64,000 nt of DNA from Saccharothrix deserti (GTDB lineage: Bacteria; Actinomycetota; Actinomycetes; Mycobacteriales; Pseudonocardiaceae): NCBI RefSeq assembly GCF_009769385.1, contig NZ_VKAB01000001.1, positions 496,001 through 560,000 on the forward strand, read 5' to 3'. The notes under the pieces are model-generated. The model was not told the origin of the DNA, did no database searches, and saw only the letters and a program-made list of their open reading frames with translations. Made by a program: the position numbers and the translations under genes. This document shows, one piece after another, positions 1 to 8,590 of this stretch (its first letter is position 1; each line of letters opens with the position of its first letter).

Positions 1-3000
1 AACCTGCACGAACCTCAGGATCTCCTCTTCATCTGCGCGCACCTCACTCGAACTCGTGGAAAATTTCACGACAACGTCGAGGAAGTAACGCGGATCAACC
101 CTGCGCAAAGCCCTATGGGAGGATCCCCTCAACGCTCTGAGGAGCTCTCTGTCGAACACCCAGTTCGCCGCCTCCGGGCCGGCCAGGTATTCAAATGACT
201 CAGCCGGGAAGTACACATCGTTCAGGTAATCACCATCGCCCCGGCGCGCCGCCACGTCGAGCAGCCCCAGGAGTTTGCGGACACCCTCTCTTTTACCCGC
301 CGCAGCCGCGTTGGTCCGCCACACCATGATCAAACACGACAGAGCCTCACCCTGGTTTTCGGCAACCCACCCGGCAATACGATCGACCATGCCGTCAATT
401 TCGTCCAGCAACTGCGGATGGGCACAGATGATCGAACACACCTCGAACGTCATTTGAACACCTGCGGCGGACCCGTGCTGATCCAGCGCAAACCACTTGA
501 CCACCCGGAGCACCATTTCCACAGGAAGTCTCCACGCCTTCCGAGACAAGGAAAAGAGCAGGACGTGTTGCGCGTCATGGTTCATCGGGACGCTGGACTC
601 GAGTCCATCGAGAACCTCTTCGAGAATTCCGATGTCATAGGGTAGAAAACTTCGGGAAGCTGCCATCCCACTGTTCCTGGCAACCCATACGGATAATCTC
701 TGGAGCAGATCCTGCTCCCGCACATCCGGCGTGACATCGCTGCTAATGAATGTGTCACCGACACGCACTGTGCCTTCGAGCATGGGATCACCGAGGAGGC
801 GCGCCTCGCCCACGTATTCAGTACCGGTCAACTCTTTTTGGACGACGATGCGCGGAATACCGCTGTCCCATTCGAGGGTGAGCGTCCCAAGAATGCTGCG
901 CCACCCCTCCGAGTCCGACCCGGAATGCCACAGGTGGACCATGGATTGCCAGGCACCGAGGTCGTCGCCCAAGCCCGGGAACAGGCTGTCGAGCGACACG
1001 GGTGAGTCATCCAGGTAGAGGCGGAGGCAGATCAGGTTCGCCGAGTATGCGGCCAATCGGGACACCAGCGTCGCCCCGGAAGGGTCGTACCTCGGGTGGG
1101 CGTCGTTCTTCACCCGTTGGTGCACCGATCGGATCAGCTCGTCGAGCACGCCGAGGATCCCCGCGCGGACATCCGGGTCGAGCGCCCTGAACAGTCCGGA
1201 CGCGAATTCGAGAATGGGCCGCCTCTTGGTGAACACGTGGTGCGAGATCAATGAGAACAGCAGGGCGTCGTCCAGGAGCCCGAAGCTCTCGAAGGGACTC
1301 GATTCGCGCCGTTGTTTGTCCACCACTACCGCGCCGAGCAGCTTCAGGGTCCGTTCGGCGATCAGGTACTCACCGAACGTGGCGTGCAGGAACTCGTAGG
1401 TGCGGCGGCCGGTGGACGCGCCGTCCCGCGCGTTCAGCTGCGCCGAGTGGATGAAGAAAAAGTCCCCGACCGTCCGATCTGCGAGGCTGAGCGGATCGTC
1501 GAAACTGCTTCGCTGCACCGCCTCCTGGGACGGTGTGAAGGGTGCGAGGTCTCGTTCCAACTCCGCGTCGTCCACGTACTGCCGGCCGCGGTTGAACATG
1601 GCCAACGCCGCGATGCCCAGCTGCCACTTGCTCTGCTTGACCTTCGTCGCGACCTGCCGGTCGGACGGCTGCATCCGGCTCTTGTCACGGGCTTGGCGCA
1701 GGACGAAGGAGTCGATCAGGCGCTCGTACAACTCGGCCCTGGACAGGTTTTCGTCGTCCAGTCGCCTGCTTTCCGCGTCGGCGGCGTAGATGGCGAGCAT
1801 CATCAGGATCAGCGGCTGCCTGGCCAGGTCACCGTGCCGGAGGAGGTCGGCCGATGCGAGCGGCCGGAAGGCCGGTGTCGGGGCGTTGGCCTGGTTCCAC
1901 GCGTCCAGCCACTTCCCGACGCGAGTGTCGTCGAACTCCTCCAGTTTCACGATCGGCACACCGTCGGGGATGCGCGCCCGGTCCACGACGAGGGTCCGTG
2001 ACGTGATGACGACCGCCACCGGCCGTTCCAAATCGGCTTCGCGCTCCTGGAACTCGCAGACCTGCCGGATGTAGTTGGACTGCGTCACCCCGCTGGCCTG
2101 GACGAGTTCGTCAAACCCATCCAGCAGCACGACGCGGATGGTGTCGTCGCACTCGTCGGCGAGCCTGCCCCAGTCGACCCGCTCCGCCAGGACGTCGGTC
2201 AGCGCGGTCTCGATCTGCCCGCGCACGCTGTCGTCGGCGTTGACCTTGCGGAGTTGGACGTCGACCACGGTGTACCCGGCGGCCGGCAGCCTCGCTGCGA
2301 GCACTTCCATCAGCAGGGACTTGCCCGCGCCCGGATGCCCCAGGACGAGTAGCGGCCGAGCGGTGCTCGCCGGGCTCGACAGGTGTGCCGCGAGGAAGGC
2401 GTCGATGTCCTCTTCGATCTCGGTGTGCGACGACCACCAGTCCTCGGATGCCGGAATGGCCTTCTCGTCGTGGACGGTCACGCGGTACTGGGGTGCCACG
2501 AAACCGCGTTCGACGGACGGGAACCGGGCGTTGACGGCCCGGTTTTCCGGGTTGGTCCGGAGCAAGGGCTTCGCCAGCGTGGCGAGAGCAGCCTTCTCCA
2601 GCTTCCCCCGGTACGACCGGTCCGTGTTCAGTTGTCCCGGCGTGGACAGGGACAACAGCCGCGCGAAGCGTTCCAGTGATTCCGTCTGGGCGGCAAGAGC
2701 TTCCGCCAGCCGGGCGTTGCCCGTCTCGACCGCCTCTCGGGTGGCCGAGTGTTCGCCGATGAAGGTCCAGATCTCGAATTCCGAGATACCCGAGGCGAGC
2801 CCCAGGTAGTGGTGCACGTACTTCTCACGGCACTCCTTGACGACCTCCCGGTACATGAGCGGGTCGAGTTCGGCCGACCTGGCGGGCCAGGCAGACAACC
2901 CGCCGAGGAAGGACGCCACCTGCTCGGCGGAGGTCGCGAAGAAGTGCGTGAGTGGTCCTTCGAGGTTCTGCTGGAACCCTCGCGTGGCATCGGGCGCCGG

Positions 3001-3426
3001 CACGTTGAGTTCCGTCAGTGTCGGTAGGGCGGCAGCCTCGTTCGATCCGGTCGGCTCGACGCCGAGCATCCTGAACTTCTCGCTGTCGGTGATCCGGAGC
3101 TTGTCGAACCCGGGGCCGATCTGATCGCGGAACGCGTCGAAGACCGAGTTCACCGCGATCACGGTGTGCGCGGCCGACACGAGTTCCTGGCGGTGCACCC
3201 CGGACAGTCCGGTCAGCTTCGCGGACAGCCCGTCGAGCACCTTCCGCAAGGACGTCATGGCTTCGTTCTTGGGGTCGATCAGGCCGAGGACGGCCGATCC
3301 GCCGAACGCGCCACCGGCCAGGATCGCGCCGCCCAACAGCATGTCGAACTTCTCGAACAACGGCCGTTCGTATTTGCCGAGCACGCGGAGTGCTCCCGTG
3401 TACGAGAACAAGTCGGGTCGCGACAC
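1..3426 (-). CDS. NACHT-domain NTPase, C-terminus beyond the left edge
   Basis: About 1,142 codons are visible in one open frame that reaches base 1 without a stop, so the C-terminus is missing. The P-loop GHPGAGKS lies at residues 363-370 and the acidic Walker B run VVLLDGFDEL near residue 436. The DGFDEL form is typical of NACHT/STAND NTPases. About 350 helical residues precede the NTPase, with a glycine-rich hydrophobic stretch near residues 30-50. Roughly 700 helical residues follow it and would be the sensor region. I chose the GTG at 3426 because GGAG sits 5 nt upstream and a stop lies in frame at 3463-3465. Known bacterial NACHT proteins are often antiphage sensors; a defence role here is inference. 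Confidence 0.85.
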   Translation of the reverse strand, partial: MSRPDLFSYTGALRVLGKYERPLFEKFDMLLGGAILAGGAFGGSAVLGLIDPKNEAMTSLRKVLDGLSAKLTGLSGVHRQELVSAAHTVIAVNSVFDAFRDQIGPGFDKLRITDSEKFRMLGVEPTGSNEAAALPTLTELNVPAPDATRGFQQNLEGPLTHFFATSAEQVASFLGGLSAWPARSAELDPLMYREVVKECREKYVHHYLGLASGISEFEIWTFIGEHSATREAVETGNARLAEALAAQTESLERFARLLSLSTPGQLNTDRSYRGKLEKAALATLAKPLLRTNPENRAVNARFPSVERGFVAPQYRVTVHDEKAIPASEDWWSSHTEIEEDIDAFLAAHLSSPASTARPLLVLGHPGAGKSLLMEVLAARLPAAGYTVVDVQLRKVNADDSVRGQIETALTDVLAERVDWGRLADECDDTIRVVLLDGFDELVQASGVTQSNYIRQVCEFQEREADLERPVAVVITSRTLVVDRARIPDGVPIVKLEEFDDTRVGKWLDAWNQANAPTPAFRPLASADLLRHGDLARQPLILMMLAIYAADAESRRLDDENLSRAELYERLIDSFVLRQARDKSRMQPSDRQVATKVKQSKWQLGIAALAMFNRGRQYVDDAELERDLAPFTPSQEAVQRSSFDDPLSLADRTVGDFFFIHSAQLNARDGASTGRRTYEFLHATFGEYLIAERTLKLLGAVVVDKQRRESSPFESFGLLDDALLFSLISHHVFTKRRPILEFASGLFRALDPDVRAGILGVLDELIRSVHQRVKNDAHPRYDPSGATLVSRLAAYSANLICLRLYLDDSPVSLDSLFPGLGDDLGAWQSMVHLWHSGSDSEGWRSILGTLTLEWDSGIPRIVVQKELTGTEYVGEARLLGDPMLEGTVRVGDTFISSDVTPDVREQDLLQRLSVWVARNSGMAASRSFLPYDIGILEEVLDGLESSVPMNHDAQHVLLFSLSRKAWRLPVEMVLRVVKWFALDQHGSAAGVQMTFEVCSIICAHPQLLDEIDGMVDRIAGWVAENQGEALSCLIMVWRTNAAAAGKREGVRKLLGLLDVAARRGDGDYLNDVYFPAESFEYLAGPEAANWVFDRELLRALRGSSHRALRRVDPRYFLDVVVKFSTSSSEVRADEEEILRFVQV

Positions 3427-3534
3427 GGGAGCTCCACGGGAGACGACGGCTTTCGGCCGATCCTACTCAGGAGATCCGGATTGAATGAGCCGCAATTTTG
3501 CGGCCTGCCGTGCATCAGGACGGCAGTTCGGGCG
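3427..3534. other. Intergenic gap between NACHT gene and SDR gene
   Basis: This 108-bp gap holds the ribosome binding site of the NACHT gene (GGAG at about 3432-3435 on the minus strand) and the 3' flank of the SDR gene. A short direct repeat (cggcagttcgggcgtcagg followed by gggcagttcgggg) spans its right end. I see no separate gene. Confidence 0.5.
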
Positions 3535-4458
3535 TCAGGAGGGCAGTTCGGGGAGGAGCATGCGGCGACCGGCGGCGATACCTCCGTCCACCGGCACGGC
3601 CGCGCCGGTCAGGTAGTTCAGGTCATCGGATGCCAGAGCCAGGACTGCGCGAGCGATTTGGTCCGGCGAGGCTACGGCCTTGAGGCCATCCACGTTCATT
3701 CGACCGACGTAGACCTTTGCCTGTTCCCACGTCGCGTCGTCCATGCCGGGCGGGCGGATCATCGGGGTGTCGGTGATGCCCGGCAGGATGGCGTTCACGC
3801 GGATGCCGTTGACGCCGTATTCGAGCGCCGCCGACTGCGCCAACGCCCGAACGGCCTGTTTGGTCGCCTGATACGTGGACAGGCCGGGCCTGCCCACGAT
3901 CGCACCGACCGACGAGTTGATGATGATGTGCCCACCGCCGACCGCCTGCATGTGCGGCACCTGGTGTTTCATCGCCAGGAACACGCCGCGCGCATTGGTG
4001 TTCATCACGTCGTCCCACTGTTCGACGGTCACCTTGTGCAGGTCGGCGTTGATCTGCACGCCGGCGTTGTTGAACGCGATGTCCACCCGCCCGTACCGCC
4101 GCACCGCGCCGTCCACGAACTGCTGAACGGACGACGGGACCCGCACGTCGGCGGCGATGTAGGTCGCATCGCCGCCGGCCGCACGGATGGCCCGCTCCAC
4201 CTCCTGCCCCAGCGCGGTCCGCCTGCCGCAGAACGCCACCTTCGCGCCCGCCGCGGCGAACGCACGGGCCGTGGCCGCGCCGATGCCCGACGTTCCGCCG
4301 GTGATCTGCACGACCTTGCCCGCGTAACGGCCGCGCCCGCCGCGTTCGACCGCAAGGTCGTCGGCGGCGGCCAGACCTGGTGCTGCCGCGGCCAGACCTG
4401 CCACGCCCACGCCGAGCACTCCGCCCAGCACGGCACGCCTGCTGTGATCCCCACCCAT
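3535..4458 (-). CDS. Tat-exported short-chain dehydrogenase/reductase
   Basis: 307 residues. A twin-arginine signal (SRRAVLGG at residues 6-13, then a hydrophobic Ala/Gly segment to about residue 32) precedes a classical SDR. The dinucleotide-binding motif TGGTSGIG is at 53-60, NNAG near 130-133, the catalytic Ser at 182/183, and the YQATK Tyr/Lys pair at 196 and 200. Classical SDRs are cytosolic NAD(P)(H) oxidoreductases, so a Tat leader is unusual and implies folding with cofactor before export. The substrate cannot be inferred. Just upstream is a long palindrome shared with the divergent TetR gene, so that regulator probably represses this gene. The RBS-like GGGGGAT lies before the ATG. 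Confidence 0.87.
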   Translation of the reverse strand: MGGDHSRRAVLGGVLGVGVAGLAAAAPGLAAADDLAVERGGRGRYAGKVVQITGGTSGIGAATARAFAAAGAKVAFCGRRTALGQEVERAIRAAGGDATYIAADVRVPSSVQQFVDGAVRRYGRVDIAFNNAGVQINADLHKVTVEQWDDVMNTNARGVFLAMKHQVPHMQAVGGGHIIINSSVGAIVGRPGLSTYQATKQAVRALAQSAALEYGVNGIRVNAILPGITDTPMIRPPGMDDATWEQAKVYVGRMNVDGLKAVASPDQIARAVLALASDDLNYLTGAAVPVDGGIAAGRRMLLPELPS

Positions 4459-4471
4459 CGCGATCCCCCAT

Positions 4472-4498
4472 CTAAAAGCAACTCGGTGTTGCTTTTAG
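4472..4498. promoter_or_regulatory. Palindromic operator 1 between SDR and TetR genes
   Basis: Perfect inverted repeat with 11-bp arms (CTAAAAGCAAC and GTTGCTTTTAG) around a 5-bp centre, 13 bp upstream of the SDR start codon. Its core GCAAC-N5-GTTGC recurs in the same intergenic region, which fits a dimeric TetR-family repressor. The binding protein is inferred from divergent gene order. Confidence 0.7.
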
Positions 4499-4521
4499 TA
4501 TCCCGACGGGTCACCCTTCGT

Positions 4522-4536
4522 GCAACCTCAAGTTGC
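4522..4536. promoter_or_regulatory. Palindromic operator 2 with the same core
   Basis: GCAAC-N5-GTTGC, identical in half-sites and spacing to the core of the palindrome at 4472-4498, with core starts 44 bp apart. It lies 16 bp before the TetR start codon, so autoregulation is likely. Confidence 0.6.
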
Positions 4537-4551
4537 GTTAAGGTCCTCGCC

Positions 4552-5130
4552 GTGTCCGAGCCACGCCGTCGCCCCGGTGGTCGCAGCGCCCAAGTACGCG
4601 CCGCCGTGCTGGAAGCCGGCCTCGCCGAGTTGGCGGCGGTCGGCTACCACGGCACGAGCCTGGAAGGCGTGGCCAAACGGGCGGGCGTCAACAAGACGAC
4701 CCTCTACCGCCGGTGGGGTACGCGGGAGGCCCTGTTGCTCGACGCCATCCGCGCCCGAGCGACCACCGAGGTGCCCATCCCGGACACCGGGGAGCTGCGT
4801 GGCGACCTGCTGGCCCTGGTCCGGGACGCGATCCGCAACCTGACCACGGTGGAAGTGCAGGCCATGGTGCGAGTGGCCGTCGCGCTGTCCCCGCACGACG
4901 AGGCGGTGGCCGCCATCAGCCGGACGTTCTGGGCCGAACGCCTGGCCGTGGACGCTGAAGTGGTCCGGCGTGCCGTGGAACGCGGCGAGATCGACCCGGT
5001 CGACCCGGAGCACGTGATCGAGGCGGTGCTCGGGCCGCCCTACTTCCACCTGCTGGTGACCGGCCGGCCGGTCGGCGACGACTTCCTCGTCGCCACCGTG
5101 GACCTGGTGGTCCGCGGCCTCAGACGGTGA
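4552..5130 (+). CDS. TetR/AcrR-family repressor
   Basis: 192 residues. The N-terminal TetR helix-turn-helix covers about residues 10-57, with the typical segment GVNKTTLYRRWG. The C-terminal ligand domain is divergent. I chose the GTG at 4552 because AAGG lies 8 nt upstream; the open frame continues far upstream, but that extension is unlike the family and overlaps the antisense SDR gene. It is divergent from the exported SDR and flanked by two GCAAC-N5-GTTGC sites, so it probably regulates that gene and itself. Its 3' end overlaps the convergent oxidoreductase by 11 bp. Confidence 0.88.
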   Translation: MSEPRRRPGGRSAQVRAAVLEAGLAELAAVGYHGTSLEGVAKRAGVNKTTLYRRWGTREALLLDAIRARATTEVPIPDTGELRGDLLALVRDAIRNLTTVEVQAMVRVAVALSPHDEAVAAISRTFWAERLAVDAEVVRRAVERGEIDPVDPEHVIEAVLGPPYFHLLVTGRPVGDDFLVATVDLVVRGLRR

Positions 5131-6061
5131 GCACGATCTTGCCGGTGGTGCGGTTGGACTCACCCAACTCGTGCGCCTTGACGACGTCCTCCAGCGGGAA
5201 CGTCTCGGCGATGAGGACCTTCACCTCGCCGCGCTCCACCAGCTCGGCCACGCGCTCCAGAACGGCGTGGTCCGGGGCCACGAACACCGTGGCGGCGCGG
5301 ACGCCCAGCTTCTCGGCAGCGGCCTGGAGGTCGGGGAGCGCACCGGGGTTGGTCATACCGATGTACAGCCCACCGGGCTTGAGGACCCGCATCGAACGGC
5401 TCTCGTAGTCGTCACCGCCGATCAGGTCGATCACCACGTCGACCTCCCTCAGGTCACCGAAGTCGGCCGTCCTGTAGTCCACCAACTCGTCGGCGCCCAG
5501 CTCCCGCAACAAGTCGTGCTTGCCCGCACTCGCCGTGCCGATCACCCACGCCCCGAGCGTCTTCGCGATCTGCACGGCGAGGTGCCCGACGCCACCGGCG
5601 GCGGCGTGGATGAGCACGCGGTCACCCGACTTGATGTCGGCGGCCTCGGTGAGGGCCTGCCACGCGGTGAGCGCGGCCATCGGCAGGGCGGCCGCCTGGA
5701 CGTGATCGACAGTGGCCGGCTTGCGGGCGAAGTGCCGGGCGGGCGCGGCCACGTACTCGGCGTACGCGCCGGCCGGGCGCGGGAAGTGGGGCATGCCGAA
5801 CACCTCGTCGCCGACCGCGAACCGGTTCTCCCCGGCCGGCACCGACACCACCACGCCGGACACGTCCCAGCCCGGCACCCACGGCGCGGTCAGCCAGTAG
5901 CCGTTCCGCCGGACCTTCCAGTCGGCCGGGTTCACGCCGGCGGCGCGCACCTCGACCAGGATCTCGTCCGACGCGGGCTCCGGTCGCGCGACGTCCACCA
6001 CCCGCATGACCTCCGGCTCGCCGAAGGCTTCGACCATCACCGCTCGCATCTCGTTCGTCAT
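5120..6061 (-). CDS. NADP-dependent quinone oxidoreductase-like MDR protein
   Basis: 313 residues from the ATG at 6061; the frame extends 32 codons further but that part does not look like family sequence. It has the zinc-free medium-chain dehydrogenase layout: an N-terminal GroES-like fold (AGVNPADWKVR) followed by a Rossmann domain with HAAAGGVGHLAVQIAK. It lacks the zinc-ligand cysteines of alcohol dehydrogenases. Members reduce quinones or enones with NADPH. It is divergent from an HxlR regulator with a palindrome between them, a common arrangement for redox-responsive control. No strong Shine-Dalgarno precedes the ATG, so an internal start four codons later is possible. Confidence 0.85.
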   Translation of the reverse strand: MTNEMRAVMVEAFGEPEVMRVVDVARPEPASDEILVEVRAAGVNPADWKVRRNGYWLTAPWVPGWDVSGVVVSVPAGENRFAVGDEVFGMPHFPRPAGAYAEYVAAPARHFARKPATVDHVQAAALPMAALTAWQALTEAADIKSGDRVLIHAAAGGVGHLAVQIAKTLGAWVIGTASAGKHDLLRELGADELVDYRTADFGDLREVDVVIDLIGGDDYESRSMRVLKPGGLYIGMTNPGALPDLQAAAEKLGVRAATVFVAPDHAVLERVAELVERGEVKVLIAETFPLEDVVKAHELGESNRTTGKIVLTV

Positions 6062-6103
6062 GGTCAAAGGATCACGGTGAGTGGTACCTGTTGTGAAGAA
6101 GGC

Positions 6104-6122
6104 ACCTAGATGGTATCTAGGT
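6104..6122. promoter_or_regulatory. Palindrome overlapping the HxlR start
   Basis: Perfect inverted repeat ACCTAGAT-GGT-ATCTAGGT. It covers the first possible ATG (6110) of the HxlR gene and lies about 45 bp upstream of the divergent oxidoreductase start. It is a likely operator for the HxlR dimer. Its position also leaves open whether translation begins at 6110 or 6128. Confidence 0.6.
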
Positions 6123-6535
6123 ACCTCATGTATACCGTTCCGGACCTGCGCGCTCACGGCGGCGCGGACGCCTTCCTCCGTGGCTGCGCGTCACGAGCGG
6201 TTCTCGACCTGCTCACCAACAAGTGGGTGTGCCTGGTCGTGGGCGCGTTGCGGCCGGGCACGTTGCGCTTCGGCGAACTCCGCCGCCGCCTCGACGGCAT
6301 CACCCAGAAGATGCTCACCCAGACCCTGCGGGACCTGGAACGGGCGGGTCTCGTGCACCGCGCCGTCTACCCCAGCGTCCCGCCGCGCGTCGAGTACAGC
6401 CTCACGCCGCTGGGCAGGGACGTGGCCGGGCTGATGGACGGGATCAGGACGTGGGCGGAGTCGCACATCGACGACATCCGCACCGCGCAGCAGGCGTACG
6501 ACAAGAAGGCGGGCGAGGAGCTGCAACCCGTCTGA
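6110..6535 (+). CDS. HxlR-family winged-helix regulator
   Basis: 141 residues. The HxlR core (LLTNKWVCLVVGAL, LRFGELRRRLDGITQKMLTQTLRDLERAGLV, then a wing ending YSLTPLGRDV) spans roughly residues 25-115. AAGAAGG lies 7 nt before the ATG at 6110. An in-frame ATG at 6128 with AGG 6 nt upstream is the alternative, and would leave the palindrome outside the gene. HxlR proteins often sense quinones, aldehydes or reactive electrophiles and control a divergent oxidoreductase, which matches the neighbour at 5120-6061. Confidence 0.88.
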   Translation: MVSRYLMYTVPDLRAHGGADAFLRGCASRAVLDLLTNKWVCLVVGALRPGTLRFGELRRRLDGITQKMLTQTLRDLERAGLVHRAVYPSVPPRVEYSLTPLGRDVAGLMDGIRTWAESHIDDIRTAQQAYDKKAGEELQPV

Positions 6536-6542
6536 CGCCGTT

Positions 6543-7289
6543 CTAAGACCCGTTCTGCGACCGCTCCAGGGCTTCCCGCGCCTTGCGGGCCATGTCGACG
6601 ACGGCGGCACGGCGCACGGCGTCCGCCTCGTAGTCCTCGCGGCGGTCCTTGACGACCCGTGCCGGGATGCCCACGGCGATCTTGAAGTCCGGCACGTCAC
6701 CGCGCACCACGGCGTGCGCGCCGACCACGCACCCGCGCCCGATCCGCGTGCCGCGCGTGACGGTGACCTTCGTGCCCAGCCAGCAGTCCGGCCCGATGCG
6801 CACCGGCGACTTCACGATGCCCTGGTCCTTGATCGGCAGGGTGATGTCGGCCGTCACGTGGTCGAAATCGCAGATGTAGACCCAGTCGGCGATCAACGTG
6901 GCCGCGCCGATCTCCACGTCCAGGTAGCAGTTCACCGTGTTGTCCTTGCCGAACACGGCCTTGTCGCCGATCCGCAGCGAACCCTCGTGGCAGCGGATGG
7001 CGTTGCCGTCGCCGATGTGCACCCAGCGCCCGATCTCCAGCCGGCCGTAGCCGGGGCGGCAGTGCAGGTCGACGTGCTTGCCCAGGAACACCATGCCGCG
7101 CAGCACCACGTGCGGGTTCGCGATCCGGAACCGCAGCAGCCGCCAGTACCGCACCAGGTACCACGGCGTGTACGCCCTGTGCCTCAGCACCCAGCGCAAC
7201 GACGCCACCGTGAGAAACCGCGCCTGTGCCGGGTCCCGACGCGACCTGCGCCACCTGGTCCACACCGGGGCACCCCACATGCTCGTCAC
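6543..7289 (-). CDS. Hexapeptide-repeat acyltransferase (LbH family)
   Basis: 248 residues. A basic N-terminal region (about residues 10-60, rich in Arg, Trp and Tyr) leads into a left-handed beta-helix of imperfect hexapeptide repeats from about 65 to 205, with late motifs typical of acetyltransferases (GCVVGAHAVVRGDVPDFKIAVG and GIPARVVK). Such enzymes transfer acetyl or other acyl groups to sugars. The acceptor is unknown and no sugar cluster adjoins it. The first start is a GTG; an ATG three codons later (7280) is equally possible. The promoter region to its right contains a copy of the dispersed structured element. Confidence 0.8.
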   Translation of the reverse strand: MTSMWGAPVWTRWRRSRRDPAQARFLTVASLRWVLRHRAYTPWYLVRYWRLLRFRIANPHVVLRGMVFLGKHVDLHCRPGYGRLEIGRWVHIGDGNAIRCHEGSLRIGDKAVFGKDNTVNCYLDVEIGAATLIADWVYICDFDHVTADITLPIKDQGIVKSPVRIGPDCWLGTKVTVTRGTRIGRGCVVGAHAVVRGDVPDFKIAVGIPARVVKDRREDYEADAVRRAAVVDMARKAREALERSQNGS

Positions 7290-7310
7290 GCGGGCACTCT
7301 AACTGTGACA

Positions 7311-7436
7311 TGGCCGCTGCTCCGCAGACGGCGGCTCGGTCGCCCGGGAGGTCGACCGCTCGCGCCTGATTTCCCGACGATCGAAAAGCGTGATCGCCGG
7401 GAAATGAGTCGCGAACGATCGACGGCGACCTCGCGG
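7311..7436 (+). repeat. Dispersed structured element, copy 1
   Basis: Contains nested inverted repeats. A 5' hairpin (GCCG 7313-7316 with CGGC 7329-7332, inner TGC/GCA, loop TCC). An outer stem GGTCGCC 7338-7344 with GGCGACC 7424-7430. A third stem GTCGA/TCGCG (7351-7364) with CGCGA/TCGAC (7410-7423). A central stem of 13 bp with one mismatch (7370-7382 with 7392-7404) around loop GAAAAGCGT. The same plan recurs near 16.5, 56.3 and 60.8 kb. It lies between divergent genes. Confidence 0.75.
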
Positions 7437-7500
7437 GTAGCAGCTGCCCGCTCCTAACCTCTGTCACCCGCACCGCCACCACTCGACCAGGATGGTGAGC

Positions 7501-8445
7501 GTGACTCCTCTCATCATCGACACCGATCCCGGCGTGGACGACGCCTTCGCCCTCGCGCTCGCCGTCGCCAGCCCCGAGGTCGAACTGATCGGGGTGACCA
7601 CCGTCTTCGGCAACGTCTCGCTGGAGGACACCACCCGCAACGCCCTGCGCCTGCTGGCACTCCTGGGCCGCGAGGACGTGCCGGTCGGCGTCGGCGCGTC
7701 CCGGCCGTTGATCCACCCCCACCCGCACCTGTCCAGCGCGCACGGCTCGGACGGCCTCTCCGGCTACGCCCACACGCTCCCGGAAGCCACCCGCGGCCCG
7801 GACCGGCGCGACGCCGTGACCCTGATGCGCGAACTGCTCGAACAGGCCGACCGGCCCGTCACGATCGTCCCCATCGGCCCGCTCACGAACATCGCGTTGC
7901 TGCTGGCCGCCCACCCGTACCTCAAGCCCAAGATCGGCCGGCTCGTCGTCATGGGCGGCGGTGTGAACGGCGGCAACGTCACGGCCACCGCCGAGTTCAA
8001 CGTGTGGAGCGACCCGGAAGCCGCCCGCCGCGTGCTGGTCGAGGAGGACGTGCCGACCACGCTCGTGCCGATGGACCTGACCCGCCGGTGCGCGGTCAGC
8101 GCGGAGTGGTTGACCACCCTGGCGCAGAAGTCCGCGGTCAACGCCACGCTGGTCGGGCTCACCCCCGACTACCTGGCCACCTACCGCCGGTTCCTGGGCT
8201 GGGACGGCATGGCGGTGCACGACGCGGTCGCGGTGGCCGAGGCGGTCCGGCCCGGCATCCTGCGCGCCACCGGCTTCCCGGTGGACGTGGACTGCTCCTA
8301 CGGGCCCAACCGGGGCGCGCTCGTGGTCGACCAGCGCCTGGAGGTGAGCAATCCCAAGACGCTCGACATCGCGTTGGACGCGGATCTGGACGGGCTGCGG
8401 GAATTCATCTTCGCCCGGCTGCAAGCCCCGAACACTATCGAGTGA
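7501..8445 (+). CDS. Inosine/uridine-preferring nucleoside hydrolase family
   Basis: About 314 residues. The N-terminal calcium-binding signature DTDPGVDDA is near residue 7, a middle LTNIALLL/VMGGG segment follows, and HDAVAVAEA near the C-terminus supplies the conserved His-Asp. These enzymes hydrolyse N-glycosidic bonds of nucleosides, releasing the base and ribose for salvage. AGGA lies 8 nt before the GTG at 7501; in-frame starts at 7492 (ATG) and 7495 (GTG) would add three residues but have poorly placed ribosome binding sites. It stands alone downstream of repeat copy 1. Confidence 0.88.
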   Translation: MTPLIIDTDPGVDDAFALALAVASPEVELIGVTTVFGNVSLEDTTRNALRLLALLGREDVPVGVGASRPLIHPHPHLSSAHGSDGLSGYAHTLPEATRGPDRRDAVTLMRELLEQADRPVTIVPIGPLTNIALLLAAHPYLKPKIGRLVVMGGGVNGGNVTATAEFNVWSDPEAARRVLVEEDVPTTLVPMDLTRRCAVSAEWLTTLAQKSAVNATLVGLTPDYLATYRRFLGWDGMAVHDAVAVAEAVRPGILRATGFPVDVDCSYGPNRGALVVDQRLEVSNPKTLDIALDADLDGLREFIFARLQAPNTIE

Positions 8446-8545
8446 ACCCGCACCACGAAACGCATCTGGGCACGGTGGGCCGTCCCCTTAACGACACCGC
8501 TGAAGGGCAGTTGTTCCAGGCTGCCTTTGGCACTACGGCGGGTTC

Positions 8546-8572
8546 GTGACGCCGGTGCGCACCGGACGTCAC
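8546..8572. promoter_or_regulatory. Compound palindrome upstream of the epimerase fusion gene
   Basis: A perfect 14-bp palindrome CCGGTGCGCACCGG (8552-8565) is flanked by GTGAC and GTCAC in inverted orientation. It ends 19 bp before the ATG at 8591. It could be an operator or a 5'-UTR hairpin; no regulator gene adjoins it. Confidence 0.45.
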
Positions 8573-8590
8573 ACATTCATTGGGGGATGA

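Noticed and set aside
3166-4551. Long N-terminal extension of the TetR frame
   Set aside because: It overlaps the antisense SDR gene and both operators; the GTG at 4552 with AAGG upstream gives a standard-length TetR protein.
8546-8572. Riboswitch before the epimerase fusion
   Set aside because: Only a simple compound palindrome is visible; none of the conserved cores of known riboswitches is present.
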